Translations under genes and position numbers: made by a program
Source: Aureibaculum luteum
GTDB taxonomy: Bacteria; Bacteroidota; Bacteroidia; Flavobacteriales; Flavobacteriaceae
NCBI RefSeq assembly: GCF_003449015.1
Contig: NZ_QRGD01000008.1
Location: 1 to 64,000, forward strand
Direction: 5' to 3'
Length of the DNA stretch: 64,000 nt
Part shown: piece by piece, positions 34,932 through 44,227 of the stretch
How positions within the stretch are numbered: position 1 is the first letter of the stretch
Layout of the letters: each line of letters starts with the position of its first letter
Notes under the pieces: generated by a model
The model's input: only the letters and a program-made list of their open reading frames with translations
What the model was told of the DNA's origin: nothing
Databases searched by the model: none

Positions 34932-36377
34932 ATGTCATTAGACCACACCTACGAATCAGAATTAGCATTTCAGGCCGATAGAAGACGAGCCACGGTTGAA
35001 TTTATTAAAATTATTAGTGATCTCTGGTATGACAATGCCATAGAATTGATACTTTTTAGAAACCAATTAATCAATAGAAATGTAAGTGAAATTCTAAACT
35101 TGATAGAATATGCAAGTGAGTTTGTGCAAAAACCCATTTCTATTTTTGATGCTGTTGAAATCTCTAGGGCTATTCAAGAAGTAGATTTACCACCTGCAAA
35201 ATTAGATATTGGTAAACTAGCTTATGAGTTTCATCTTACTGAAGAAGATGAGGATGTAATCGATTTTGTAAATGACAAATTAAAAGGAGCAGAAAAAACT
35301 GATGATATTGAGCCTAAAGATGTTGTACTATACGGTTTTGGTAGAATTGGCAGATTAGTAGCTAGAGAATTAATGGTAAGAACAGGCAAAGGCAAGCAAA
35401 TGCGATTGCGTGCTATTGTAACACGAGGAGAAATCACAGAGACCATATTAGAAAAAAGAGCTTCCTTATTAAGAAATGATTCTGTTCATGGTAATTTTCC
35501 GGGAACAGTAAAGGCAGATGTTGAAAATAGTGCTTTAATCATAAACGGTACAACTGTGTTTATGATCTCTGCTCGTAATCCTGAAGATATAGATTATACC
35601 AGATATGGTATAAATGAAGCTCTTGTTATTGATAATACAGGAGCTTTTCGAGATAAAGAAGCGTTAAGTCGTCATTTATTAAGTAAAGGGGCGGACAAGG
35701 TTTTACTTACGGCTCCAGGAAAAGAGATACCTAATATAGTGCATGGTGTTAATCATTTTAATTATGATCCTGATAAAGTTTCAATTTTTTCTGCAGCATC
35801 TTGTACCACCAATGCCATTACTCCAATTTTAAAGGTAATTGAGGATAGTTTTGGTATAATAAGTGGACATTTAGAAACTATTCATGCGTATACCAATGAT
35901 CAGAATCTAGTAGATAATATGCATAAAAAGTATCGTAGAGGTAGGGCAGCAGCTTTAAATATGGTAATTACAGAAACTGGTGCGGGTAGTGCGGTTGCAA
36001 AAGCGTTACCATCTTTGGAGGGAAAATTATCATCAAATGCAATTCGTGTACCAGTTCCGAATGGATCTTTGGCCATTTTAAATTTACGGTTAGATAATTC
36101 AACCAGTAAATTAAGCCTTAATTCGGTAATGAAAAAATATGCCTTGGAGGGCGATTTGGTAGAGCAAATTCAATATTCGTTAAGTAATGAATTGGTTTCT
36201 TCTGATATTGTTGGTGCTTCGGCTCCTGCAATATTTGACAGTAATGCTACTATAGTAACTGATGATGGTAAAAATGCAATTGTTTATGTTTGGTATGATA
36301 ACGAATATGGCTATAGCCATCAGGTAATTAGATTGGCAAAACATATTTCTAAAGTGAGACGTTTTACGTATTATTAG
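34932..36377 (+). CDS. gap: Glyceraldehyde-3-phosphate dehydrogenase, long form
   Basis: It oxidises glyceraldehyde-3-phosphate to 1,3-bisphosphoglycerate with NAD(P). At 481 residues it exceeds the usual 335: about 130 extra N-terminal residues (helical, for example TVEFIKIISDLWYDNAIELI) precede the Rossmann start VVLYGFGRIGRLVARELMVR. The catalytic Cys is in SAASCTTNAITPIL and the His partner is expected in HLETIHAYTNDQNLVDN. Later segments RRGRAAALNMVITETGAGSA and RVPVPNGSLAILNLRL are normal for GAPDH. Similar long forms occur in Bacteroidota and some proteobacteria, from memory. The role of the N-terminal extension is unknown. Apparently monocistronic. Confidence 0.93.
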   Translation: MSLDHTYESELAFQADRRRATVEFIKIISDLWYDNAIELILFRNQLINRNVSEILNLIEYASEFVQKPISIFDAVEISRAIQEVDLPPAKLDIGKLAYEFHLTEEDEDVIDFVNDKLKGAEKTDDIEPKDVVLYGFGRIGRLVARELMVRTGKGKQMRLRAIVTRGEITETILEKRASLLRNDSVHGNFPGTVKADVENSALIINGTTVFMISARNPEDIDYTRYGINEALVIDNTGAFRDKEALSRHLLSKGADKVLLTAPGKEIPNIVHGVNHFNYDPDKVSIFSAASCTTNAITPILKVIEDSFGIISGHLETIHAYTNDQNLVDNMHKKYRRGRAAALNMVITETGAGSAVAKALPSLEGKLSSNAIRVPVPNGSLAILNLRLDNSTSKLSLNSVMKKYALEGDLVEQIQYSLSNELVSSDIVGASAPAIFDSNATIVTDDGKNAIVYVWYDNEYGYSHQVIRLAKHISKVRRFTYY

Positions 36378-36429
36378 TGAGGTGGTTTGAGGTTGGGAAA
36401 CCGACGAATTAAAAAATAAATAACGATTT

Positions 36430-36461
36430 ATTGAATACGCTGTCTCAGTTTTGTATTCAAT
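36430..36461 (+). terminator. Hairpin after the GAPDH gene
   Basis: ATTGAATAC (36430-36438) pairs exactly with GTATTCAAT (36453-36461) around a 14-nt loop, followed by TTCTTT. AT-rich but well placed as a weak terminator. Confidence 0.4.
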
Positions 36462-36558
36462 TTCTTTATGTACTTAACATGAAATATTCTGTCTATCAAA
36501 AAATTACATATCTTTAAAATGTAAAACAGTCTTTTCTCACAAAACAAACAATATAACC

Positions 36559-36984
36559 ATGAAAGTTTCCATTTTAAAAGCTTCTGAAGTCAATGAGAAT
36601 TTATCAAAACAAGTTAAAGCACTTTTCGGTGAATTAAATTCAGAAATTAATCAAATTGATTTAGCGACACTGTTTAACCCAAAGAACGATATTGTTTTTG
36701 CCTATTGTATGGATGGTGATAAATTAGCGGGTATGGCTTTAATGTGCAACTATGCTGTTATTTCTGGTTACAAAGGTTGGGTTGAAGATGTGGTGGTTGA
36801 TAGTAATTATAGAGGTAAAGGTCTGGGTAGAAAATTAATGAATAAGTTGTTGGAAGAAGGTAAGAAAAAAGGACTTTCGGAAATTTTACTTTTTAGTAAT
36901 GAGAAACGACTAGCAGCCATAAGCCTTTATAAGAGCCTTGATTTTAAACAAAAACATAGTGGGCTTTATATTTTAAGAATGTAA
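36559..36984 (+). CDS. GNAT family N-acetyltransferase
   Basis: This is a 141-residue GNAT enzyme. VEDVVVDSNYRGKGLGRKLM contains the acetyl-CoA-binding R-G-x-G-x-G turn (RGKGLG), preceded by the strand AGMALMCNYAVISGYKGWVE and followed by EILLFSNEKRLAAISLYKSL and DFKQKHSGLYILRM. The pattern resembles small GNATs acting on amino acids or proteins. Substrate unknown. It stands alone between the GAPDH and S9 peptidase genes, with gaps of about 180 and 230 bp in which no other gene is visible. Confidence 0.87.
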   Translation: MKVSILKASEVNENLSKQVKALFGELNSEINQIDLATLFNPKNDIVFAYCMDGDKLAGMALMCNYAVISGYKGWVEDVVVDSNYRGKGLGRKLMNKLLEEGKKKGLSEILLFSNEKRLAAISLYKSLDFKQKHSGLYILRM

Positions 36985-37216
36985 TTATGTTTTTATTGGT
37001 CTAACATTTTAAAATAAGGACAAGAAGTGCAATGGCATTATTTACTTAAATTATAAAATGCTTTTCAACGCTACTTTTATTGTCATATTACTTTTTTGTC
37101 CTAAAATTTATAGGGATAGTAGAGATGAAATTCCTATTTTCAATATTTCAGCCCCGTTATTAATTCAATTTTTATATATAATTGTATATTTAGGGTTCAA
37201 TTAACCCCTTATAATT

Positions 37217-40048
37217 ATGTTAAAAAAGATCACCTTATCTTTAATAGTATTGAGTTTTTCATTGAGTTACGCTCAGCAAAAAAGAAGTCTTACGCACGAT
37301 GATTATGATTTGTGGAAAAGAATAGAAAGTCCCCAAGTTTCTGACAACGGTAAATTAGTAGTTACTGCTGTGAGCACAGCAACAACTAGAGGAGATGGCT
37401 ATTTGAAAATTTACAATGTAAAAACAGGTAAATCTAGTAAATTTCACAATGGTAGTGGAGCCAAGATTTCTAACGATAATAAATTTGTATTCTTTCTTCA
37501 AAAACCAGATTATCAAACTATCAGAGCAGAGAAGAAAAAAGAGGTAAAAAAAGACAAACAGTCTAAAAATAAGCTCTTAATTTATGATGTGGCCGCTAAC
37601 AAAATTATAGATAGTATTTTAAGAGTTAAAAGTTTTGATGTACCCAAAAAATATAATGATTGGCTTATTATTGAAAAAATCAAAAACTTAAAACCACCAA
37701 AAGATACAACTCAAACGAAATCTAAAGAGTCTAAGGATGCTAAAGAAAAGAAAAAAGATAGCATAAAAACTAAAAACCCTGCACTCGAAGCCGATTATGC
37801 CTTGGTTTATAATCTTATAAGTAAAACTTCCGATACTATTTTTTATATCAAATCTTTAAAATTAGCAGAAGACGCACTCGCCTTATATTTTACAAAAACC
37901 AAAACTAAAAAGAAAGGAGATATTGGTATTTATCAATATGATTTTGCTGATGGCAATGAGAAAGTTATTGATACAGGTAAGTATGCATATGATAGATTAG
38001 CAATTGATAAAAGAGGTGATTATTTAGCTTTTTTATCTGCTAAAGATTCTATAGGGAAAGATTCCTTAAAATATGAATTATTTTATCTTACAAAGAATAA
38101 TTTAAAACAAGTTACAGATACGTTAGGAAAGAATTTACGTACAGATTGGGAGTTGAGTGGAGCTCAAAACCCTTATTTTTCTAAACATTCAAAACGGTTA
38201 TATTTTTATTCTAAACCCATAGTCAATTATGATATCGACACAACGTTATTAAAAGAAGAAATTCCAGAAGTTGATGTTTGGAATTATAAAGATAAGTTAA
38301 TACAACCTGAACAAAAATCAAAATTAGCATCTTTAAAGGATAAAGCCTATTTATCTTTCATTAATTTGAGTAATGACAACGTAGTACAATTGCAAGACGA
38401 ATCAATTAATAATATGCTTTTTGATACTGATAAAGAGCAGAAATATGTATTAGGAAATTCTTCTAGTCCCTATGATGTGGAACGTTCTTGGGAGTACCCT
38501 TGGTTATCAGATTATTATATTATAAATACGGAAACGGGTATGAAAGAATTGGCAATGGAAGGTACTTCTGCTCGTCCGTATTTATCACCTGATGGTAATT
38601 TTGCTGTTTATTTTAATGGGGAGAGTCAACATTGGTGGGCATTAAATTTAACGAACAATAAAAAAATAAACTTAACTCAAAATATTGGTGTTCCTTTTTA
38701 TGATGTAGAAGATGATCATCCAGCCACAGCCGGATCTTATGGTTTTGGTGGTTTTGATAAAGAGGGGTTTGCATTATTAAATGACCAATTTGATATTTGG
38801 AAAGTTGATTTAAAGAGTGTTAAGTCACCAGTAAATATAACTAAAGATGGAAGGAAAAAGAATCTTGAATACAGAACTTTACGTTTGGATGTAAAAAATA
38901 GAAATAAAGCCTCTTATTTTAAAAAGCAGTTATTAGTAGATGTGTTTGACAGATCAAATAAAACAAATTCGATTGTAGGACTTAATGCTAAAAGTTATCG
39001 AGCAAAAGAAATAGTAAGTGCCGATAAAATGCTTTTAGGTGGATTTAGAAAAGCAAAAGAAGCAGATGTTTTATTATACACTAAGGAGAATTTTAAAGTC
39101 TTTCCAGATTTGCACTATTTCGATGGTAAAAAATCGCGACAAATTACTGATGCTAATCCGCAGCAAAAAGATTTTTTATGGGGAACTTCGGAGAAATTTA
39201 ATTGGACGGCATATGACGGTACAAAGTTGGATGGAATTATATACAAACCTGAGAATTTTGATGCCACTAAAAAATATCCATTAATAAATTATTTCTATGA
39301 AAAACGTAGTAATAGTTTAAATAGTTATCATACCCCAAGACCAAGTGCTTCAACTGTAAATATGAGTTATTTGGTAAGTAATGATTATGTAGTTTTCGTA
39401 CCAGATATTGTTTATACAGATGGTAAGCCTGGTCAAAGTGCATATAATTGTATTGTTTCTGGTGTTGATGCCGTGGAAAAATTAGGATATATAGATAGTG
39501 ATAATATGGCTATTCAAGGGCAGAGTTGGGGTGGTTATCAAGTTGCTTATTTAGTGACAGTAACTAATAAATTTAAAGCGGCAATGGCAGGTGCACCCGT
39601 AAGTAACATGACATCCGCCTATGGAGGAATTCGTTGGCAAAGTGGTTTAAGTCGAGCCTTTCAATACGAAAAAACACAAAGTAGAATTGGTAAGACGCTT
39701 TGGGAAGGTTTTGATTTATATGTAGAAAATTCACCTGTATTTGGTATTCCGAAGATTGAAACGCCATTATTGATGATGCATAATGATGCCGATGGAGCGG
39801 TACCTTACTATCAAGGTATTGAAATGTTTATGGGGATGCGTAGACTAAATAAACCAGCTTGGTTATTGGTTTATAATAACGAAGCACATAATTTAAGAAA
39901 GCAAAAAAATAGACAAGATTTATCCATAAGAATGATGCAATTTTTTGATCATTATCTAAAAGGAGCTCCTGCTCCAAAGTGGATGACAGAAGGAGTATCT
40001 CAAGTAAGAAAAGGAAAGGATTTTGGCTATGCGTTAGAGGACAATTAA
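37217..40048 (+). CDS. S9 family peptidase (prolyl oligopeptidase-like), exported
   Basis: This 943-residue enzyme has the signal peptide KKITLSLIVLSFSLSYAQ. A long beta-propeller of roughly 600 residues (WKRIESPQVSDNGKLVVTAV, GTSARPYLSPDGNFAVYFNG) gates an alpha/beta-hydrolase domain at about 660-910. The nucleophile Ser770 is in GQSWGGYQ, the Asp in MHNDADGAVPYYQG and the His in NNEAHNLRK. A lysine-rich insert near 165-185 (KESKDAKEKKKDS) is unusual and probably a surface loop. It should cleave peptides in the periplasm. It ends at a strong bidirectional terminator facing pepD, another peptidase gene. Confidence 0.92.
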   Translation: MLKKITLSLIVLSFSLSYAQQKRSLTHDDYDLWKRIESPQVSDNGKLVVTAVSTATTRGDGYLKIYNVKTGKSSKFHNGSGAKISNDNKFVFFLQKPDYQTIRAEKKKEVKKDKQSKNKLLIYDVAANKIIDSILRVKSFDVPKKYNDWLIIEKIKNLKPPKDTTQTKSKESKDAKEKKKDSIKTKNPALEADYALVYNLISKTSDTIFYIKSLKLAEDALALYFTKTKTKKKGDIGIYQYDFADGNEKVIDTGKYAYDRLAIDKRGDYLAFLSAKDSIGKDSLKYELFYLTKNNLKQVTDTLGKNLRTDWELSGAQNPYFSKHSKRLYFYSKPIVNYDIDTTLLKEEIPEVDVWNYKDKLIQPEQKSKLASLKDKAYLSFINLSNDNVVQLQDESINNMLFDTDKEQKYVLGNSSSPYDVERSWEYPWLSDYYIINTETGMKELAMEGTSARPYLSPDGNFAVYFNGESQHWWALNLTNNKKINLTQNIGVPFYDVEDDHPATAGSYGFGGFDKEGFALLNDQFDIWKVDLKSVKSPVNITKDGRKKNLEYRTLRLDVKNRNKASYFKKQLLVDVFDRSNKTNSIVGLNAKSYRAKEIVSADKMLLGGFRKAKEADVLLYTKENFKVFPDLHYFDGKKSRQITDANPQQKDFLWGTSEKFNWTAYDGTKLDGIIYKPENFDATKKYPLINYFYEKRSNSLNSYHTPRPSASTVNMSYLVSNDYVVFVPDIVYTDGKPGQSAYNCIVSGVDAVEKLGYIDSDNMAIQGQSWGGYQVAYLVTVTNKFKAAMAGAPVSNMTSAYGGIRWQSGLSRAFQYEKTQSRIGKTLWEGFDLYVENSPVFGIPKIETPLLMMHNDADGAVPYYQGIEMFMGMRRLNKPAWLLVYNNEAHNLRKQKNRQDLSIRMMQFFDHYLKGAPAPKWMTEGVSQVRKGKDFGYALEDN

Positions 40049-40071
40049 TTGTCAATATTTAGTACAATAAA

Positions 40072-40114
40072 AAAGAATACCATTAAACATATATTGAGTT
40101 TAATGGTATTCTTT
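40072..40114. terminator. Bidirectional terminator
   Basis: A perfect 17-bp stem (40072-40088 with 40098-40114, arms AAAGAATACCATTAAAC / GTTTAATGGTATTCTTT) sits between two convergent genes. Confidence 0.9.
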
Positions 40115-40118
40115 GGTT

Positions 40119-41570
40119 TTAAGCCTTTTCTGGAATCTCTTTCAAAATCTCCAACACATATTTCCAAAATTTCTGTGTAGAACTAATACTTGCTCTTTCA
40201 TCAGGTGAGTGTGCTCCCTTTATCGTTGGACCAAAAGAAATCATATCCATTTTAGGATAATTTTGTCCTAAGATACCACATTCTAAACCTGCATGGCAGG
40301 CCATAATGTGAGGTTTTTCATTGAATAAATCTTGATAGGTTTTTTCTAACACTTTTAGAATGTTAGAATCAGGATTTGGTTTCCATCCAGGATAAGTACC
40401 TGAGGTTCTTACGGAATAATGAGCCAATTCAAATACAGATGAGATGGTGTTTACTAAATTGTCTTTACCTGAATCTACGGAGCTACGTGTAAGACATAGT
40501 ATTTTAATTTGACCATCTTTAACCAAGACGCGAGCAACATTATTAGAAGTCTCTACTAAATCTTTAATATCAGGACTCATTCTAAAAACACCGTTATGAA
40601 TTGCATATATAACTTTCAATAATGTATTTTGATCTTGTTTTGAAAGGGCATTTACAGGTTTGTCGCAACCATTACAGGTAATTTCTATATCTTTTTCAAT
40701 CGATTTATATTCTGCAATTATTGCTTTAGAAATTGCATTAAACTGAGCCGTGAAGTCATCTAAATTATTCGTTACAACAGTAGCATTACTTTCTCTTGGA
40801 ATGGCATTTCGTAAACCACCTCCGTCAATCTCTGAAATAGACATTACCTTTTTTAAATCAAAGAGAATACGATTCATGAGTTTATTTGCATTGCCAAAAC
40901 CTTTATGAATATCCATACCTGAATGTCCACCTTGTAATCCATTTACGGTTATTTTAAAAGCGGTAACATTATCAGAAGTTCTTACTGGTTTATATGATTT
41001 TGAGGCGGTAATATCAATTCCGCCTGCACAACCAACACCAATTTCATCATCATCTTCAGTATCTAGGTTTAAAAGTATTTCTCCATTTAACCATCCCCCT
41101 TCCAAGCCCATGGCACCTGTCATTCCGGTTTCTTCATCAATAGTAAATAAAGCTTCAAGAGCAGGGTGTTGTATGTCAGTGCTTTGTAAGATACTCATTA
41201 TGGTAGCCACCCCCAAACCATTGTCTGCTCCTAAAGTAGTGCCTTTAGCTTTTACCCAGTCACCATCAACAATCATTTGTATTCCTTGTTTACTGAAATC
41301 AAAATTGGTTTCATTATTTTTTTGATGTACCATATCTAAATGGGACTGCAAAACCACGGTCTTTTTATTTTCCATACCCGCTGTCGCAGGTTTAGTGATG
41401 ATAACATTACCTACCTTATCTACTTTAGTGGTTAAACCTAATTTTTTACCAAAATTTACCATAAACTGAATAACACGTTCTTCCTTTTTAGACGCTCTAG
41501 GTACAGCATTTAAATCAGCAAAATTGTTCCAAATAGCTTTGGGTTCTAGGTTTCTTATTTCATTGTTCAT
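40119..41570 (-). CDS. pepD: Aminoacyl-histidine dipeptidase (PepD)
   Basis: PepD is an M20-family zinc peptidase that cleaves Xaa-His dipeptides such as carnosine. The 483 residues carry VLQSHLDMVHQKN (metal His and Asp), GTTLGADNGLGVATIMSIL (bridging Asp), FTIDEETGMTGAMGLEGGWL (catalytic and ligand Glu), LNLDTEDDDEIGVGCAGGID, GLQGGHSGMDIHKGFGNANK in the lid domain, and MISFGPTIKGAHSPDERASI (last metal His). ATG at 41570. A gap of about 130 bp with no feature separates it from the nitroreductase gene. Confidence 0.95.
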   Translation of the reverse strand: MNNEIRNLEPKAIWNNFADLNAVPRASKKEERVIQFMVNFGKKLGLTTKVDKVGNVIITKPATAGMENKKTVVLQSHLDMVHQKNNETNFDFSKQGIQMIVDGDWVKAKGTTLGADNGLGVATIMSILQSTDIQHPALEALFTIDEETGMTGAMGLEGGWLNGEILLNLDTEDDDEIGVGCAGGIDITASKSYKPVRTSDNVTAFKITVNGLQGGHSGMDIHKGFGNANKLMNRILFDLKKVMSISEIDGGGLRNAIPRESNATVVTNNLDDFTAQFNAISKAIIAEYKSIEKDIEITCNGCDKPVNALSKQDQNTLLKVIYAIHNGVFRMSPDIKDLVETSNNVARVLVKDGQIKILCLTRSSVDSGKDNLVNTISSVFELAHYSVRTSGTYPGWKPNPDSNILKVLEKTYQDLFNEKPHIMACHAGLECGILGQNYPKMDMISFGPTIKGAHSPDERASISSTQKFWKYVLEILKEIPEKA

Positions 41571-41702
41571 TTTCTATCTTGTTTAATCGTTTATTAATCA
41601 ATTTAATTGTCAACTTGTTAATGAAGAGCCCGTTTTAAATCTAAAACTGTGGTTAAAGATGAATTAATTCCTCCGTTCTATGAATTCTATTAGAATTAAT
41701 AA

Positions 41703-42335
41703 TTACCTCCTTATGACTGTATTTTCAACAGGTTTTCTTACTTTTTTTAGGGTACTCATAAAATCATCATCGGCTCTGTAACCCACAGGTAAAACTAAAA
41801 CTGATTTTAAGCTGTCTTCTTTTAAATCTAAAACTTCATCAAATTTCTGTGCATTAAAACCTTCCATTGGGCAGGCATCTATTTTTTCTATGGCACAAAC
41901 GGTCATTAAATTCCCCAAGGCTATATATGCTTGATTGATAGCTGACTCTTGTTTTTCGATGGTTGATTTATTTGAAAATATATCTTTTAATTGTGTTCTA
42001 TACTTTTCTATAATATCTTCTGAAGTACCTCTTATTTCTTTTTCAAGATCAAAATATTTATCAATATCTTCTAAAGTGAAATAATCCTGAATGCATATAA
42101 CCAATACATGTGATGCTGAAACTATTTGCTTTTGATTAAAAGAATGCGTCATCAATTGTTTTTGCAATTCCTTATTCTTTATGATAAGCATTTTTATGGG
42201 TTGCAATCCGAAAGAGGTTGCCGTTAGATTAAATGCTTCGGATAAAATATCAATTTTGTCTTCAGACAATATTTTTGTTTCATCAAATTTTTTGCAGGCA
42301 TAACGCCATTTTAGGCTATCAATTGTTTTGTTCAA
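41703..42335 (-). CDS. Nitroreductase-family NAD(P)H oxidoreductase
   Basis: This 210-residue FMN-dependent oxidoreductase is of the NfsB/nitroreductase fold. SLKWRYACKKFDETKILSED is the usual opening with the FMN-phosphate Arg, FNLTATSFGLQPIKMLIIKN supplies the Ser/Thr-rich FMN loop, and QAYIALGNLMTVCAIEKIDA with CPMEGFNAQKFDEV are conserved. Physiological substrates could be quinones or nitroaromatics. The start is TTG at 42335: an in-frame stop lies about 8 codons upstream and no ATG or GTG intervenes, and the family start falls here. It lies between pepD and the ABC exporter. Confidence 0.88.
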   Translation of the reverse strand: MNKTIDSLKWRYACKKFDETKILSEDKIDILSEAFNLTATSFGLQPIKMLIIKNKELQKQLMTHSFNQKQIVSASHVLVICIQDYFTLEDIDKYFDLEKEIRGTSEDIIEKYRTQLKDIFSNKSTIEKQESAINQAYIALGNLMTVCAIEKIDACPMEGFNAQKFDEVLDLKEDSLKSVLVLPVGYRADDDFMSTLKKVRKPVENTVIRR

Positions 42336-42400
42336 TATTTCAGATTTTAAAGATTAGGATTTTAAATTTTGGATCAAAAGTAGCTTTGAACTTTAATTAA

Positions 42401-44227
42401 TTATCCTAGTGACTGCATTTCAACTAGTTTTCTATAGATACCGTTATTCGCCATTAATTCTGAATGTTTACCTTGCTCCATAATAACACCTTTTTGAAGT
42501 ACTACAATGGTATCTGCTTTTTGAATTGTTGATAAACGATGAGCAATAACCAATGACGTTCTATTTTTCATCATATTTTCCAACGCAACTTGTACTAATC
42601 TCTCTGATTCAGTATCTAATGCAGATGTTGCTTCGTCTAACACCATAATTGGGGGGTTTTTAAGAACGGCTCTTGCAATGCTTAAGCGTTGTTTTTGTCC
42701 GCCTGAGAGCTTACCACCTGAATCACCAATATTAGTATCTATTCCCTTTGGTAATTCACTTACGAATTCCCAAGCATTAGCAATTTTTAAAGCTTCTATA
42801 ATTTGTTCATCATTAGCATTTTCATCACCTAAAAGGAGGTTGTTTTTTATAGAATCATTAAATAGAATGGCGTCTTGAGTAACAATACCCAATTGAGCAC
42901 GCAAAGATTTTATGGTTAAATCTTTAATGTCCAATCCGTCAATAGTGATACTGCCAGAATTTACATCATAAAAACGAGTGATTAAATTCGCTAAGGTCGA
43001 TTTTCCGCTACCCGATTGTCCAACTAATGCCACGGTTTTCCCTTTGGGAATTGTAAGTGAAAAATCTTTTAAAACAAATTCCTCATCATATTTGAATGAT
43101 ATATGGTCAAACTTAACATCAGTATAAAAACCATCAATTACAATAGCATTTTCTTTATCTTTTAAAGGATTTTCAGTTTCAATAATTTCTAATACGCGTT
43201 CTGCGGCAGCATTCCCTTTTTTTACACTATAACTCGCTTTAGAAATAGCCTTTGCGGGAGTTAAAATGTTATATGCTAAGCCCATAAAAGCTAAAAAAGC
43301 TTCACTACTTAAAGATTTATCAACTAAAACTAAAGTACCACCATACCATAAAAGAACAGCAATAACACCTATACCCAAAAATTCACTAGTTGGGCTCGCT
43401 AAATTTGTTCTATTTAATAAACTATTGGAGAATTTATTAAATCTACTTGTTGATTCATTGAATTTTTTGTTAAAGATACCTTCAGCGTTAAAACCTTTAA
43501 TAATACGAAGCCCACTTAATGTTTCTTCAATTAAAGATAAAAAGTATCCCTGTTCTTTTTGCACTCTATCCGATTTTCGTTTTAAATTTTTACCAACTAA
43601 AGAAATTAAAAATCCTGAAAGGGGAATAAAAATAAAAACAAATAAAGTAAGCTGAGGACTTAGTGTTAACATAAAAATTATTGTAAATATAATAGTCAAC
43701 GGCTCTCTAAACAGTAGTTCTAAAATAGAAAGAAAGGAATGTTGTATTTCCAAAACATCTGTACCTATTCTTGCCATAATATCACCTTTTCTCTTTTCAG
43801 AAAAGTAGGAGAGGGGTAATTCTACTGTTTTTTTGTATAGTTGGTTTCTTAAATCTTTTAAAACACCATTTCGTAAAAACGTAATATAATACATGGCTAA
43901 ATAATTGAATATGTTTTTTAAGAAAAACACGACCATAATCAATACAATAACCACTAACAATGCCTTTGACTTATCATCACCAGCAATTGATGTAATTTGG
44001 TAGCTTACATAATTGTTAAAAAAATCAGATAAAGAAGTAATGCCTTCATAAACTGGTTTTTTAGTAACTTGATTAAGTTCTGGATTAAATATAACTTTCA
44101 ATAATGGCATTAATACCATAAAAGATAAGCCACTAAATAAGGCATATAAAACATTAAAAATAATATTTAATATGCCATATATTTTATAAGGATAAGCAAA
44201 GCGTAAAATCTTTTTAAAATACTCCAT
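42401..44227 (-). CDS. ABC exporter, fused membrane and ATPase domains (MsbA-like)
   Basis: This 608-residue type IV ABC half-transporter is probably a homodimer in the inner membrane. Six helices occupy about 1-320 (for example IYGILNIIFNVLYALFSGLS and ALLVVIVLIMVVFFLKNIFN). The ATPase domain has Walker A VALVGQSGSGKSTLANLI, signature KLSGGQKQRLSIARAVLKN, Walker B PPIMVLDEATSALDTESE and the H-loop LVIAHRLST. Closest by pattern to MsbA/lipid A flippases, but multidrug exporters look similar. Its start codon overlaps the stop of the upstream phosphohexomutase gene (ATTAA on the plus strand), so they are coupled. Confidence 0.93.
   Translation of the reverse strand: MEYFKKILRFAYPYKIYGILNIIFNVLYALFSGLSFMVLMPLLKVIFNPELNQVTKKPVYEGITSLSDFFNNYVSYQITSIAGDDKSKALLVVIVLIMVVFFLKNIFNYLAMYYITFLRNGVLKDLRNQLYKKTVELPLSYFSEKRKGDIMARIGTDVLEIQHSFLSILELLFREPLTIIFTIIFMLTLSPQLTLFVFIFIPLSGFLISLVGKNLKRKSDRVQKEQGYFLSLIEETLSGLRIIKGFNAEGIFNKKFNESTSRFNKFSNSLLNRTNLASPTSEFLGIGVIAVLLWYGGTLVLVDKSLSSEAFLAFMGLAYNILTPAKAISKASYSVKKGNAAAERVLEIIETENPLKDKENAIVIDGFYTDVKFDHISFKYDEEFVLKDFSLTIPKGKTVALVGQSGSGKSTLANLITRFYDVNSGSITIDGLDIKDLTIKSLRAQLGIVTQDAILFNDSIKNNLLLGDENANDEQIIEALKIANAWEFVSELPKGIDTNIGDSGGKLSGGQKQRLSIARAVLKNPPIMVLDEATSALDTESERLVQVALENMMKNRTSLVIAHRLSTIQKADTIVVLQKGVIMEQGKHSELMANNGIYRKLVEMQSLG

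Noticed and set aside
34932-36377. GAPDH fused to another enzyme
   Set aside because: The 130 extra residues show no recognisable domain. Long GAPDH forms are known to me from Bacteroidota, so this is treated as a family variant.
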